Shown: positions 1-8,550 of the stretch, piece by piece
Layout: each line of letters begins with the position of its first letter
Numbering within the stretch: the first letter of the stretch is position 1
Notes under the pieces: model-generated
The model's database searches: none
The model's input: the letters and a program-made list of their open reading frames with translations, nothing else
Told to the model about the DNA's origin: nothing
Assembly: GCA_002427755.1 (NCBI GenBank)
Contig: DIYO01000001.1
Location: 682,001 to 746,000, forward strand
Direction: 5' to 3'
Length of the DNA: 64,000 bases
Source of the DNA: Roseivirga sp. UBA6052
Lineage (GTDB): Bacteria; Bacteroidota; Bacteroidia; Cytophagales; Cyclobacteriaceae
Made by a program: the position numbers and the translations under genes

Positions 1-2
1 TA

Positions 3-818
3 CTAGGTTCAGCTGCTGACCAAGGAGATCCTTATGACATTAACCCTGTCGCAAAAAAGCATGTTCAAGAGGGCACATACCCTACTCCTGAAGATATTGC
101 TGAAGAAATGGCTGAAGCAAAATCAGCTTTAGAAAATCTTGGTGTTGAAGTTTTGCAACCGGAAAACCTTCCAAAGAAAAAACAAATTTTCACCAGAGAT
201 ATTGGATTCGTTATTGAGGACAAATTCATTGTTGCCAATATGAAAGAGCCAATTCGGGCAGAAGAAATAAAAGGTATAGAATACATCTTGAAAGAGATTC
301 CCGAGCAGCAAATTTTACATGTACCAAAGGAGGCTACTATAGAAGGTGGAGATGTAATTGTACATAATGATCACGTATTTGTAGGCATAAGCTATCGCAC
401 CAATTGGGCTGGTTTTGAATTCCTTAAAAACAATTTCCCTAAAAAGACGGTGCACCCCCTACCGTTGGTAGTTACAGATGATCCAGCCACTAACATCCTA
501 CATCTTGACTGTACCTTTCAGCCAGTTGGCTCAAATGCTGCAATCATCTATGAAGAGGGCTTTGTAAATAAACCAGATATCATCTTCGACCTATTTAAAG
601 ATGAAGATTTGATCCGAGTCACTCAAAAAGAGAAAGAGGCCATGTTTCCAAATATCTTCTCTGTAGGGCCAAATGATGTGATCATAGAAAAGAGTTTTAC
701 CAGGTTAATAGAAGAACTAGAAAAAAGAAACATCAACTGTCACCTGGTGAAGTACAGCGAAACGTCAAAGTTGAGCGGTCTTTTGAGATGTTCTACCCTC
801 CCACTCTTCAGGGCATAA
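3..818 (+). CDS. amidinotransferase / dimethylargininase-like hydrolase (5' truncated)
   Basis: The reading frame is already open at base 3, so the true start lies before the window. The visible part carries the signatures of the guanidine-modifying (pentein) superfamily: EGGD near bases 342-353, a catalytic-type His in HLDCTFQPVG near base 500, and a C-terminal nucleophile Cys in GLLRCSTLPL (Cys codon 789-791). Members hydrolyse or transfer the amidino group of arginine derivatives. The ending LRCSTLPLFR resembles amidinotransferases and dimethylarginine dimethylaminohydrolases more than ADI-type arginine deiminases. It converges on the OmpA gene and the two share a hairpin between them. The exact substrate cannot be assigned. 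Confidence 0.85.
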   Translation, partial: LGSAADQGDPYDINPVAKKHVQEGTYPTPEDIAEEMAEAKSALENLGVEVLQPENLPKKKQIFTRDIGFVIEDKFIVANMKEPIRAEEIKGIEYILKEIPEQQILHVPKEATIEGGDVIVHNDHVFVGISYRTNWAGFEFLKNNFPKKTVHPLPLVVTDDPATNILHLDCTFQPVGSNAAIIYEEGFVNKPDIIFDLFKDEDLIRVTQKEKEAMFPNIFSVGPNDVIIEKSFTRLIEELEKRNINCHLVKYSETSKLSGLLRCSTLPLFRA

Positions 819-820
819 AA

Positions 821-849
821 AAAGCGACCGCCACAGTGACAATCGCTTT
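821..849. terminator. shared intrinsic terminator between convergent genes
   Basis: Arms AAAGCGA (821-827) and TCGCTTT (843-849) pair around a 15-nt loop. Read on the minus strand the stem is followed by a run of seven T, which suits the OmpA gene ending at 869. Read on the plus strand it is followed by the weaker CTTTC. Confidence 0.7.
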
Positions 850-868
850 CTTTCAAGTTTGGAAACTT

Positions 869-2914
869 TTATTTCTGATCTCTTACGATGTTACCTGCAT
901 CGTCTATAAAGTAAAGCTGAACTCTTCTGTTGAATGCTCTACCAGCAATTGTTCTATTAGAAGCAACAGGCTCATCTTCACTTAATGTTCTATATTCTAA
1001 CTGATCAGGGTTAACTCCTTTGTTTAACAGGTAATTGTATACTTCAGTATATCTTCTTGTTCCGAGTGCAATATTGTAGTTGTTCGTACCATATCCATCA
1101 GTATGTCCTGCCACGAGCACTCTTAAATCAGTTCTACTATTCAAAAGCGCTGCAGCCTCATCGAGTCTCTGGAAGTACTCTGAACGAATGTTATGCTTAT
1201 CAAAAGGGAAATAAACATTTGGTAGAATGATATCATTGTTTGCCACTGGTACAACAACAGGAGGCGCAGGAGTAGCCACTACCTCTGCCTCAACTTCTTC
1301 TTCCTCAGGCTCTGGTTCTGGTTCTGGCTCAACCACTACAGGTGGAGCGATTGGCTCAGCTACCGGAACATTTTCTGGATCAAGATCAAAGCTATTGATC
1401 ATTTTCACGTAGATCTCTTTAGGGTTTTCGCATTCTCCTACGAAGAAATCCTGATTGATATCGAACTCATCTCTAAACAGTACATTAATTCTGTGTGTCT
1501 TTTCGTAAATCTTCTGACCGTCAGTTTCGGCATACATGCTGAAATCACGTTCAATTGGGAATGACATGCTGTATCTGCCCGATGCGTCTGTAGTCGTTTC
1601 AAACACTTCATCGTCACGCTTAACTGTGATTTTAGCGTTGGGAATTGGCGTCTGACCATCACAGTCAAGTAACCTTCCTTGTACTTGAGATTTGTTGAAC
1701 ATGATAATTCTGTAAATATCTACTTGCCCATATCCATCTGGTCTACTCGAAGAGAGGTAAGCATTCTTACCATAAAGAGTAAAGAATGTATCGTCATTAG
1801 GTAAGTTAAATGGTGCTCCCATATTCTCAGGTGCCGAAAATTTACCCGTTGCACTATCTAAGCGCGTTTTGAAAATATCATAACCCCCCATTGAATCATG
1901 ACCTCTTGAAGAGAAATACAAGGTTCCATCATCTGCTACGAATGGAGAATCATCATCGTCTGGAGTATTCAGTTCTTCTATAAAGTAAGGTGCCGACCAG
2001 CTGCCATCTTCTTGCTTATGTACAATGTAGAGGTCTGCATTCTCCTCATCATTACCAAAGGCAGAAGAATAAATTAGTGAATTGCCATTGTTGTAAAGAA
2101 AAGCATGAGCCTCCCATTTACTGGTATTGATTGGTAATTCTTCTCTATCGGCCCAAGTACCATCTGCACCAAGTTTAGAGATATATAGATCTTCATCTAT
2201 AAATGTCAAAAGTGTACTATCACCATCTAAAAGCTGTATCGGTGCTTCATTGTTATCCGCTGAAGAGTAACCATCAAGCGGTTTGTCTTTACCCCAGACA
2301 TCCAAGTCGTTCATTCTAGCAGTCATAATCTGCTCGTAGTTTTCACCATCATCGGCTACTTTACCTAAACCTTCTCTTCTGGCAGTAAAGTATATCCCCA
2401 TTTGATCGTTTGTTACTACCTGACTATACTCATTCCCTTCCGTATTAATGTTAGGTCCTAAGTTCTTAATGATTACATCCTTGGGATTTGGTAAATACTT
2501 TTTAGCATTCTGTATGTTGTTGTAGACTTTGAAGTAGTCTCCTTTAACATAGTCTTCTAATTGATTCTGGTTAACTCTCGCCAGCGTTCTTTCAGCATCT
2601 TCTACTCTACTTGCTAATAAATAGGCTCTTGAATAAGGAATCCAGAAAGAAGGATCAACCTCGGCAAAAGGCAATGCCTCTTTAAAGAGAACAAAAGCTT
2701 CATCGAATCTGTAGCGTTCTGTATGACAAATAGCTGCTAACCATCTTGCCTCATAATTCTTCTTTTTCTTCTCGATAATTGGGTTAAGTAATTCTAAAGC
2801 CACCTCCCAATCTTCTTCAGCCATAGCTCCATAAACCTTATTGAGGTTTTGAGCAAAAGCTCCAAAAGAAGTAATAATCAAAAATGCAGTTAGTAGTAGA
2901 GCTGATCTCTTCAT
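869..2914 (-). CDS. OmpA-family protein with TPR, PD40 propeller and regulatory domain (PorE-like)
   Basis: A 681-residue exported protein with a signal peptide ending near AFAQ. The domains in order are TPR-like helices (about 25-140), a PD40/WD40-like beta-propeller (about 150-405, with repeats such as YFSSRGHDSMGGYDIF), a carboxypeptidase-regulatory-like domain (about 410-500, starting VQGRLLDCDGQTPIPNAK), an acidic Pro/Glu linker, and an OmpA peptidoglycan-binding domain (about 560-681, with PFDKHNIR and AGHTDGYGTNNYN). This is the architecture known for PorE of the T9SS, which links the secretion machine to peptidoglycan. PorE of Porphyromonas is a lipoprotein, whereas this one shows no lipobox Cys. 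Related OmpA proteins also accompany PorP/SprF paralogues, so the precise role is inferred. Confidence 0.85.
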   Translation of the reverse strand: MKRSALLLTAFLIITSFGAFAQNLNKVYGAMAEEDWEVALELLNPIIEKKKKNYEARWLAAICHTERYRFDEAFVLFKEALPFAEVDPSFWIPYSRAYLLASRVEDAERTLARVNQNQLEDYVKGDYFKVYNNIQNAKKYLPNPKDVIIKNLGPNINTEGNEYSQVVTNDQMGIYFTARREGLGKVADDGENYEQIMTARMNDLDVWGKDKPLDGYSSADNNEAPIQLLDGDSTLLTFIDEDLYISKLGADGTWADREELPINTSKWEAHAFLYNNGNSLIYSSAFGNDEENADLYIVHKQEDGSWSAPYFIEELNTPDDDDSPFVADDGTLYFSSRGHDSMGGYDIFKTRLDSATGKFSAPENMGAPFNLPNDDTFFTLYGKNAYLSSSRPDGYGQVDIYRIIMFNKSQVQGRLLDCDGQTPIPNAKITVKRDDEVFETTTDASGRYSMSFPIERDFSMYAETDGQKIYEKTHRINVLFRDEFDINQDFFVGECENPKEIYVKMINSFDLDPENVPVAEPIAPPVVVEPEPEPEPEEEEVEAEVVATPAPPVVVPVANNDIILPNVYFPFDKHNIRSEYFQRLDEAAALLNSRTDLRVLVAGHTDGYGTNNYNIALGTRRYTEVYNYLLNKGVNPDQLEYRTLSEDEPVASNRTIAGRAFNRRVQLYFIDDAGNIVRDQK

Positions 2915-3034
2915 TTTAAAGTCCAGTTAAAAGTGTTTTGCCCAAGACAGGCTAAATGAAAAATGATGGTCGTTTAGGTATACAATTAGTCGTATAAATC
3001 GAATATATGAAAAATCAGCTTACGTTTATTGCAT

Positions 3035-3997
3035 TCAAGAGAAGTGCAATATTCGATTCTTATCGTAACTAACAGATACTACTTGACCAACCTTCTGCTG
3101 TCTTTCAGAATAAATATAATATTCAAAACGGGAATTATGAGATAAGGTGAGTAGAAATACGCGTCCTAAACTAAAACAATTCTCAACAATCATTTCAGTT
3201 GAATCAGGATTATCGATATCCATGCGCATATCTTCGGCTCGTATGTATTGCTTATTTCCAGTTATACTCTCCAATGAATTAATTCGGCCAAAGAATGATG
3301 CCACTTCTTCATTTATTGGTTGATCATACATTTCGGAAACAGTCCCTTCCTGTATCAAACTACCTTCTCGCATATATATCAATCGATCACTAACCATTAG
3401 TGCGTCTCGCGTATCGTGCGTTACAAATACAATACTTACCTTTTCATTCTTAATGATCTCTCTCAATGCCATAATCAGATTCTCCTTCGTTATCGGATCA
3501 AGGTTACTGAAAGGCTCGTCCATTAAAAGTAATTCGGGTTCATCTGCTAGGGCTCTGGCTATAGACAATCTTTGCAGCTGCCCTCCTGAAAGCTCGTTTG
3601 TTTTTCGGGATCGATACGGCTCTAAGCCTGTTATGGTCAATAATTCGTCTGTTCGTTCTTGTTTGTAGGCATTATTGTAATTGAGTAGCATATACTTAAT
3701 ATTCTCCTCAACCGTCATCCCAATTTTTACTTTATAGTCTTGAAAGACCATTTTTATTTTAGGGTGACCTGCTACGAGCTGTTCCTCGGGATTCTCCAAT
3801 GCCTTTCCGTGGAATACAATCTCTCCTGAATCAGGCTTCATTAAACCACCAATAATCTGCAGCAAAGTACTCTTCCCCGATCCGCTCCGACCAACTATGG
3901 TAAGAATCTCATTGGCGTTTAATTCAAAGCTAACATTGTTAACCGCCCCTAAATCCTCACCCGGATAAGTTTTTGAAATGTGATTTACTGATAGCAT
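3035..3997 (-). CDS. ABC transporter ATP-binding protein (orphan)
   Basis: 320 residues. The Walker A motif is GRSGSGKST, the Q-loop lies in MVFQDYKV, the signature is LSGGQLQRLSIARAL, Walker B is LLLMDEPFSNLDP and the switch His lies in FVTHDTRDAL. A C-terminal extension of about 80 residues after the NTPase core is in the place of the TOBE-like regulatory domain of PotA/ModC/CysA-type importers. No permease or binding-protein gene lies next to it, so the substrate is unknown. The gene sits downstream of the sorbosone-dehydrogenase-like gene on the same strand, but a terminator separates them and leaves only about 20 bp, so its promoter must overlap the hairpin or it relies on read-through. 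Confidence 0.9.
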   Translation of the reverse strand: MLSVNHISKTYPGEDLGAVNNVSFELNANEILTIVGRSGSGKSTLLQIIGGLMKPDSGEIVFHGKALENPEEQLVAGHPKIKMVFQDYKVKIGMTVEENIKYMLLNYNNAYKQERTDELLTITGLEPYRSRKTNELSGGQLQRLSIARALADEPELLLMDEPFSNLDPITKENLIMALREIIKNEKVSIVFVTHDTRDALMVSDRLIYMREGSLIQEGTVSEMYDQPINEEVASFFGRINSLESITGNKQYIRAEDMRMDIDNPDSTEMIVENCFSLGRVFLLTLSHNSRFEYYIYSERQQKVGQVVSVSYDKNRILHFS

Positions 3998-4016
3998 AGC
4001 TATAGAGAAATAAAAA

Positions 4017-4039
4017 AGGTCCTCATTAAATGAAGACCT
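4017..4039 (-). terminator. intrinsic terminator of the sorbosone dehydrogenase-like gene
   Basis: AGGTC-C-TCAT (4017-4026) pairs with ATGA-A-GACCT (4030-4039) with one internal mismatch and a 3-nt loop. On the minus strand the stem is followed by a T run (complement of A4012-4017), just after the stop at 4060. Confidence 0.75.
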
Positions 4040-4059
4040 CTTTCAGTGGTATTTTTTAA

Positions 4060-5208
4060 TTATTCTGAATAGGTGATTCTATAAATACAGTGAGCCACAT
4101 CATCCGACACTAGAAGCGAACCATCAGGCATCTCCATCACATCAACGGGTTTGCCTAGACCCTTGTTGGTTTCTTGATCTAACCAACCATCTGCAAAAAT
4201 CTCACTCTTTACTACTCCATCACCATCTACCTGTACATATCTTAGCTGATAACCGATATGTCCTGCTTTAGGGCTACGGTTCCAAGATCCATGTTGTGCA
4301 ACAATCAAATTATTCTTGTATTCTGAAGGAAACATATTACCCTGATAAAACCTCAATCCGAGTGGCGCAGAATGCGGTTCGAATTTGTAGGCTGGTTCTT
4401 TGAACTCATTTCTTGGTCTCTTATCGCCAAAATCTGGATCAGCAATATCTCCTTGGTGCCAAAAAGGAAAGCCATAATGTGTACCCTTAGCATCTGCATG
4501 GTTCAGCTCACATGCAGGAATATCGTCTCCCATCATATCTCTACCATTGTCTGTAAACCACATATCACCGGTTTCAGGGTGCCACGCAAAACCAACAGTA
4601 TTCCTTACACCATGTACATAAACCTCCATATCACTACCATCAGGATTCATTCTCGTAATAGAAGCATACACATCGTTTTCATCTTCTTTATCGCAAACAT
4701 TACAAGGAGCACCTACTGGAACATAGAGTTTGCCATCGGGGCCAAAAGCGATAAATTTCCAGCCATGATGTCGGTCTGTAGGAAAGTCTCCATATATCAC
4801 CTCTGACTTAGGATCATTCAGGTTGTTCATAATATCAGGAAACCTGTGAATCTTATTCACTTCGGCCACATACAAATCGCCATTATTAAAAACTACACCA
4901 TTAGGCATATTTAAGCCAGTCGCAATTGTATCCACCTTGTCGGCCTTCATATCACCGTCAGTATCCGTTAAGGCATACACATTTCTTCTTCTTCTATTTC
5001 CAACAAAAACAGTTTTCCCATCCTCAGTTCTTGCTAAAGAACGGGCATCTATCACGTTAGCTGCATAAATCTCAATGTTGAAACCATCAGGGAGATTAAT
5101 TCTAGAAAGAAGGTCTTTATATTTTTCAGTGTCTTGCAAATGGTCTTGCGCCAAAGAAGCCACTGAAAAGAAGATAAGCGTAAAAAAAGTTAATGTTAGT
5201 TTTTTCAT
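4060..5208 (-). CDS. exported sorbosone dehydrogenase / PQQ-dependent sugar dehydrogenase-like propeller
   Basis: About 382 residues from the chosen ATG at 5208, which gives a clean signal peptide (MKKLTLTFFTLIFF...SLAQ). An upstream in-frame codon exists at 5241, but a Bacteroidetes-type promoter lies at 5224-5253, which places transcription start inside the longer version, so the short start is preferred. The body is a GSDH-like beta-propeller with segments such as VGNRRRRNVYALTDTDGD, LNMPNGVVF, KLYVPVGAPCNVC and WHPETGDMWFTDNGRD. The family oxidises aldoses or L-sorbosone in the periplasm using PQQ, but many Bacteroidota members have no proven substrate. A CxxC pair (CNVC) lacks the following His of a c-type heme site. 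Confidence 0.85.
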   Translation of the reverse strand: MKKLTLTFFTLIFFSVASLAQDHLQDTEKYKDLLSRINLPDGFNIEIYAANVIDARSLARTEDGKTVFVGNRRRRNVYALTDTDGDMKADKVDTIATGLNMPNGVVFNNGDLYVAEVNKIHRFPDIMNNLNDPKSEVIYGDFPTDRHHGWKFIAFGPDGKLYVPVGAPCNVCDKEDENDVYASITRMNPDGSDMEVYVHGVRNTVGFAWHPETGDMWFTDNGRDMMGDDIPACELNHADAKGTHYGFPFWHQGDIADPDFGDKRPRNEFKEPAYKFEPHSAPLGLRFYQGNMFPSEYKNNLIVAQHGSWNRSPKAGHIGYQLRYVQVDGDGVVKSEIFADGWLDQETNKGLGKPVDVMEMPDGSLLVSDDVAHCIYRITYSE

Positions 5209-5223
5209 AGGTCTAGCTTTCTG

Positions 5224-5253
5224 CAAAAGTACTTTTTCCAATAAGTCAACAAG
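5224..5253 (-). promoter_or_regulatory. predicted promoter of the sorbosone dehydrogenase-like gene
   Basis: On the minus strand a -7 element TACTTTTG (complement of 5224-5231) is preceded by CTTG (complement of 5250-5253) with an 18-nt spacer. Transcription would start near 5217, leaving a leader of only about 9 nt before the ATG at 5208. Confidence 0.55.
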
Positions 5254-5277
5254 TATACTATTTTATCAACGGCTTGG

Positions 5278-5307
5278 TTTGAATTGTTTATTCTAAAAGT
5301 AATTTTG
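5278..5307 (+). promoter_or_regulatory. predicted promoter of the ABC-F gene
   Basis: TTTG (5278-5281), an 18-nt spacer and TAATTTTG (5300-5307) match the Bacteroidetes -33/-7 consensus. The ATG at 5312 lies within about 5 nt of the -7 box, so the transcript would be leaderless or nearly so. Confidence 0.6.
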
Positions 5308-5311
5308 CGGC

Positions 5312-7216
5312 ATGATTGCCATCAATAATCTTTCTTATCTCATTGGAGACAGACCTTTATACGAAAAAGCTTCTCTTCATATCAAACCACAAGACAGAAT
5401 CGGTTTGATTGGGCTAAATGGTAAAGGCAAGTCTACGTTACTCCATCTGATTATTGGTAATTATCAGGCCACTGAAGGGGAAATCTCAAAAAGTAAAGAC
5501 TGTACCATTGGTTTTCTCAATCAAGATTTACTCTCCTATCAATCGGACGAAAGTATTCTAACCGTGGCGATGCAAGCTTTTGAAAGGGCTAATCAACTAC
5601 AGAAACGAATTGAAGACATTCTGAAGAAAATGGAGACCGATTATAACGAGTCTCTGGTAGATAAACTGACAAAGGCACAAGAGGAATACGAAACACTAGG
5701 TGGCTACTCTTTACAATCAGAAGCAGAAGCCATTTTAGAAGGGATTGGATTTAAAACTGCTGACTTAAGTAGACCACTAAGAGAATTCTCAGGAGGTTGG
5801 AGAATGAGAGTAATGCTGGCTAAACTGCTTTTGCAGAAACCTAGTCTTCTCATGCTCGATGAACCTACAAACCACTTGGATTTACCTTCAATCGAATGGG
5901 TTGAAAACTACCTTAAAACCTATGAAGGTGCGTTTATTGTTGTTTCTCACGATAGAAGGTTCTTAGATCAGGTAACCACATCTACAGTAGAAGTAGCAAG
6001 AAGAAAACTGACCCAATACAGCGGCAATTACTCCTTCTACCTAAAGGAAAAGGTGCAAAGGGAAGAAATTCAAAAGAATGCCTTTGAGAATCAACAACAG
6101 CAAATTCGCCAAACGGAGAGGTTTGTAGAAAGATTTAGAGCCAAGGCTACCAAAGCTAGACAAGTTCAATCGAGGGTTAAGGCATTGGAAAGAATGGATC
6201 TTATTGAAGATGTAGTTGATGAGAACATTACCATGAACTTTCAATTTGGTTTCAAGCAAAAATCTGGGCGCTTTATCATAGAGTTGAATGATATCTCCAA
6301 GTCCTATGGAGACCTTCAAATCCTCAAGCATACCACAGCTACGATTGAACGTGGCGATAAAATCGCAATGATTGGAGCCAATGGTAAGGGAAAGTCCACT
6401 ATGCTTAGAATTATTGCCGGAACAGAACCGATAGAAGGCGAAAGAAAAGAAGGCTTTAATGTTAATACGGCTTTTTATGCCCAGCACCAGCTAGAGGCAC
6501 TCACTGTAGAAAACGAAATTCTAGACGAACTTAAGCAAGCCGGTTCGCTTAAATCAGAATCTGAATTAAGAGGAATCTTAGGCTGCTTCCTTTTCCAGGG
6601 AGATGAGGTTTTCAAAAAGATCAAAGTACTTTCTGGAGGTGAGAAATCTAGAGTAGCGCTCGCTAAAACCTTGCTCTCTGAGGCTAATTTCTTAATGATG
6701 GATGAGCCCACAAACCATCTGGACTTTCTATCAGTAAACATCTTGGTTCAAGCGCTTCAGCAATACGAAGGAACATTTGTGATCGTATCTCACGATAGAG
6801 ACTTCATCAGCCAAATCGCGAACAAGATATGGTATATCGAGGATCATGAACTCAAAGAGTATCCAGGAACTTATGAAGAATATGAATATTGGTTAAAGCA
6901 GAATGCCAAGCCTGAAAAGGTTGAAACCCAAACGAAACAGAAAGCTGTAAAAAAGGAAAAGCCAAGACTCAACAATGAGACTGAAAAAGAGCTAAAGTCT
7001 TTAAAAAAGACAGTCTCAGATTTAGAGAACGACATTGAAAAGTTAGAGAAGCAAAAGGCCGAACTGGAAGCAGAATTAGGCAATCCTGAAATATTTAAAG
7101 ATCACGAGAAACTATCTGATGTTAGTAATCGACACCAAAAGGTTGTAAAGCAGCTAGAAGAGAAAAACACTGAATGGGAAATAACTGCTGAACGAATCGA
7201 TGAATTAGAAGACTAG
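5312..7216 (+). CDS. ABC-F family ATPase with C-terminal coiled coil
   Basis: 634 residues with two ABC cassettes and no membrane segment. Cassette 1 has Walker A GLNGKGKST, signature FSGGWRMRV and Walker B LLMLDEPTNHLD. Cassette 2 has GANGKGKST, LSGGEKSRV and LMMDEPTNHLD. The charged linker between them (about 240-310, rich in Gln/Arg/Lys) is the P-site tRNA-interaction motif region of ABC-F proteins. A Lys/Glu-rich coiled coil fills about 545-634, as in Uup-type members. ABC-F proteins act on ribosomes to rescue stalled translation or protect from antibiotics. The subfamily is not fixed here. Its stop codon overlaps that of the convergent gene inside the tetramer CTAG (7213-7216). Confidence 0.92.
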   Translation: MIAINNLSYLIGDRPLYEKASLHIKPQDRIGLIGLNGKGKSTLLHLIIGNYQATEGEISKSKDCTIGFLNQDLLSYQSDESILTVAMQAFERANQLQKRIEDILKKMETDYNESLVDKLTKAQEEYETLGGYSLQSEAEAILEGIGFKTADLSRPLREFSGGWRMRVMLAKLLLQKPSLLMLDEPTNHLDLPSIEWVENYLKTYEGAFIVVSHDRRFLDQVTTSTVEVARRKLTQYSGNYSFYLKEKVQREEIQKNAFENQQQQIRQTERFVERFRAKATKARQVQSRVKALERMDLIEDVVDENITMNFQFGFKQKSGRFIIELNDISKSYGDLQILKHTTATIERGDKIAMIGANGKGKSTMLRIIAGTEPIEGERKEGFNVNTAFYAQHQLEALTVENEILDELKQAGSLKSESELRGILGCFLFQGDEVFKKIKVLSGGEKSRVALAKTLLSEANFLMMDEPTNHLDFLSVNILVQALQQYEGTFVIVSHDRDFISQIANKIWYIEDHELKEYPGTYEEYEYWLKQNAKPEKVETQTKQKAVKKEKPRLNNETEKELKSLKKTVSDLENDIEKLEKQKAELEAELGNPEIFKDHEKLSDVSNRHQKVVKQLEEKNTEWEITAERIDELED

Positions 7217-8550
7217 TTCCTATTCAGCAAGTAATTCAGGCTAAATCCAAATCCGAAGATTGAAGTACCACCATTAACGCTCACCTCACTATTGGAGAAG
7301 AATCTTCTATAACTGGCATCTACTCCAATACCGAACTGATCATTAAGTCTGTAATTGATACCTACACCAGGTATCAAGCTCAAGCTGAAAGGGCTAATAT
7401 CATTCTGACTCAGATTTACATCTCTAACCGAAAGGAAATTCAAATCACCTTGAAGTTTGTAGTTAAAGAAATAATCAAGACCAACTCCAATTCTCGAATT
7501 CAAATCGAATCTTCCAAAAGACACTACTTTGTAATTCAGTGAAGTCTGAAGGAAAACAGATTGAAAAGTATTTGTGGTATTATAATCGCCTACAAATATT
7601 AACTCTTCAGGGTCGAAAGGAGCTGTTGCCGAGATTGGCAAAGAAGCACCATTTTCAATGGAATAAGCATTAGAAGAAGAAGAGATTCTAAAGTTGGTTA
7701 ATCGCAGCCCAGCATCTAAGCTTAGTTTCTTAGATACTGTTAAGTTCACGCCTGCTCCTACTGAAATCACCGACTCAACCTGTTCTTCACCATTTTGAAC
7801 CTCTACTAATGCATCACTAAACTGAACGTTGGCTTCGCTCTCGGCACCAATAGCAAAGAAACCCGCTTCTCCTGAATTAAAAGAACCCGTACCAAGACCG
7901 CCATTTACTCTAAACTCCTTTATTTCAGGTTCTTCCTCAATCTTTAACTCCGTTGTAAAGGTCTTATCTGGCTGAAAAGGAGCAAAATTCATTCTTGCAT
8001 TGAAAGCTATGATTTGGCTAGCCAAACTCTCTCTGTATGCCTTTAAATCAGCTAAATCGATGAAGAAAGACTCAGTTGAAGATTCGTCTAAAATTGTCTC
8101 TTTCTCTGCCTCATTTAAAATTTGAGGCTTCGAGTTATTGACAACATAGTCCTTCGAGCTAATTGCATTTCCTCCCTCCTTTTCTAATGCTTCTTTCTTC
8201 ACGTCTGCCAAGGTCGTAACCTTTATCTCCTCAGGTTTTGAAAGCTCATCTAGGTCATTGCTTTTATCTTGAACACTATCTTTAGCCACCTCTGTCAATT
8301 GTTGTGGTTTAGGTTTAGAACCCTCTGATCCAGTCGAACCAGACTGCCCACCGTCTTGGTTGAACAGGAATGCAAAAGCACCTATAAACAAAATGGCCGC
8401 TGCAGTGGCATAGGTTTGCCACATCCAAAAGAGCCCCCTGTTCTTTTTCTTTTTGACAAGCGCTTTTTCAACACCTTCCCAAACTCGATTAGAAGGCACA
8501 AATTCAGCATTATCAAAAATGTCTTTTAATTGGTCATTCAATTCACTCAT
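7213..8550 (-). CDS. membrane-anchored anti-sigma-like protein with outer-membrane-barrel-like C-terminus
   Basis: 445 residues with no cleavable signal peptide. The order is a cytoplasmic N-terminus of about 40 residues (acidic start, then VEKALVKKKKNRG), one transmembrane helix (about 45-64, ATAAAILFIGAFAFLF), a charged low-complexity stretch to about 210, and a C-terminal half of alternating beta strands ending FGFGFSLNYLLNRN, like PorT-type outer-membrane barrels. Its ATG overlaps the stop of the upstream ECF sigma gene (ATGA, 8547-8550), so the two are co-translated, which suggests that the N-terminus binds the sigma factor. I do not recognise a classical zinc anti-sigma (ZAS) motif. The topology is unusual and the anti-sigma role is inferred. 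Confidence 0.75.
   Translation of the reverse strand: MSELNDQLKDIFDNAEFVPSNRVWEGVEKALVKKKKNRGLFWMWQTYATAAAILFIGAFAFLFNQDGGQSGSTGSEGSKPKPQQLTEVAKDSVQDKSNDLDELSKPEEIKVTTLADVKKEALEKEGGNAISSKDYVVNNSKPQILNEAEKETILDESSTESFFIDLADLKAYRESLASQIIAFNARMNFAPFQPDKTFTTELKIEEEPEIKEFRVNGGLGTGSFNSGEAGFFAIGAESEANVQFSDALVEVQNGEEQVESVISVGAGVNLTVSKKLSLDAGLRLTNFRISSSSNAYSIENGASLPISATAPFDPEELIFVGDYNTTNTFQSVFLQTSLNYKVVSFGRFDLNSRIGVGLDYFFNYKLQGDLNFLSVRDVNLSQNDISPFSLSLIPGVGINYRLNDQFGIGVDASYRRFFSNSEVSVNGGTSIFGFGFSLNYLLNRN

Noticed and set aside
1300..1335. Microsatellite-like repeat GGTTCT in the OmpA gene
   Set aside because: It simply encodes the Glu-Pro linker and keeps the reading frame; kept only as a remark in the gene entry.
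4684..4710. Heme-binding CxxCH site in the sorbosone dehydrogenase-like protein
   Set aside because: The motif is CNVC followed by Asp, without the His needed for c-type heme attachment.
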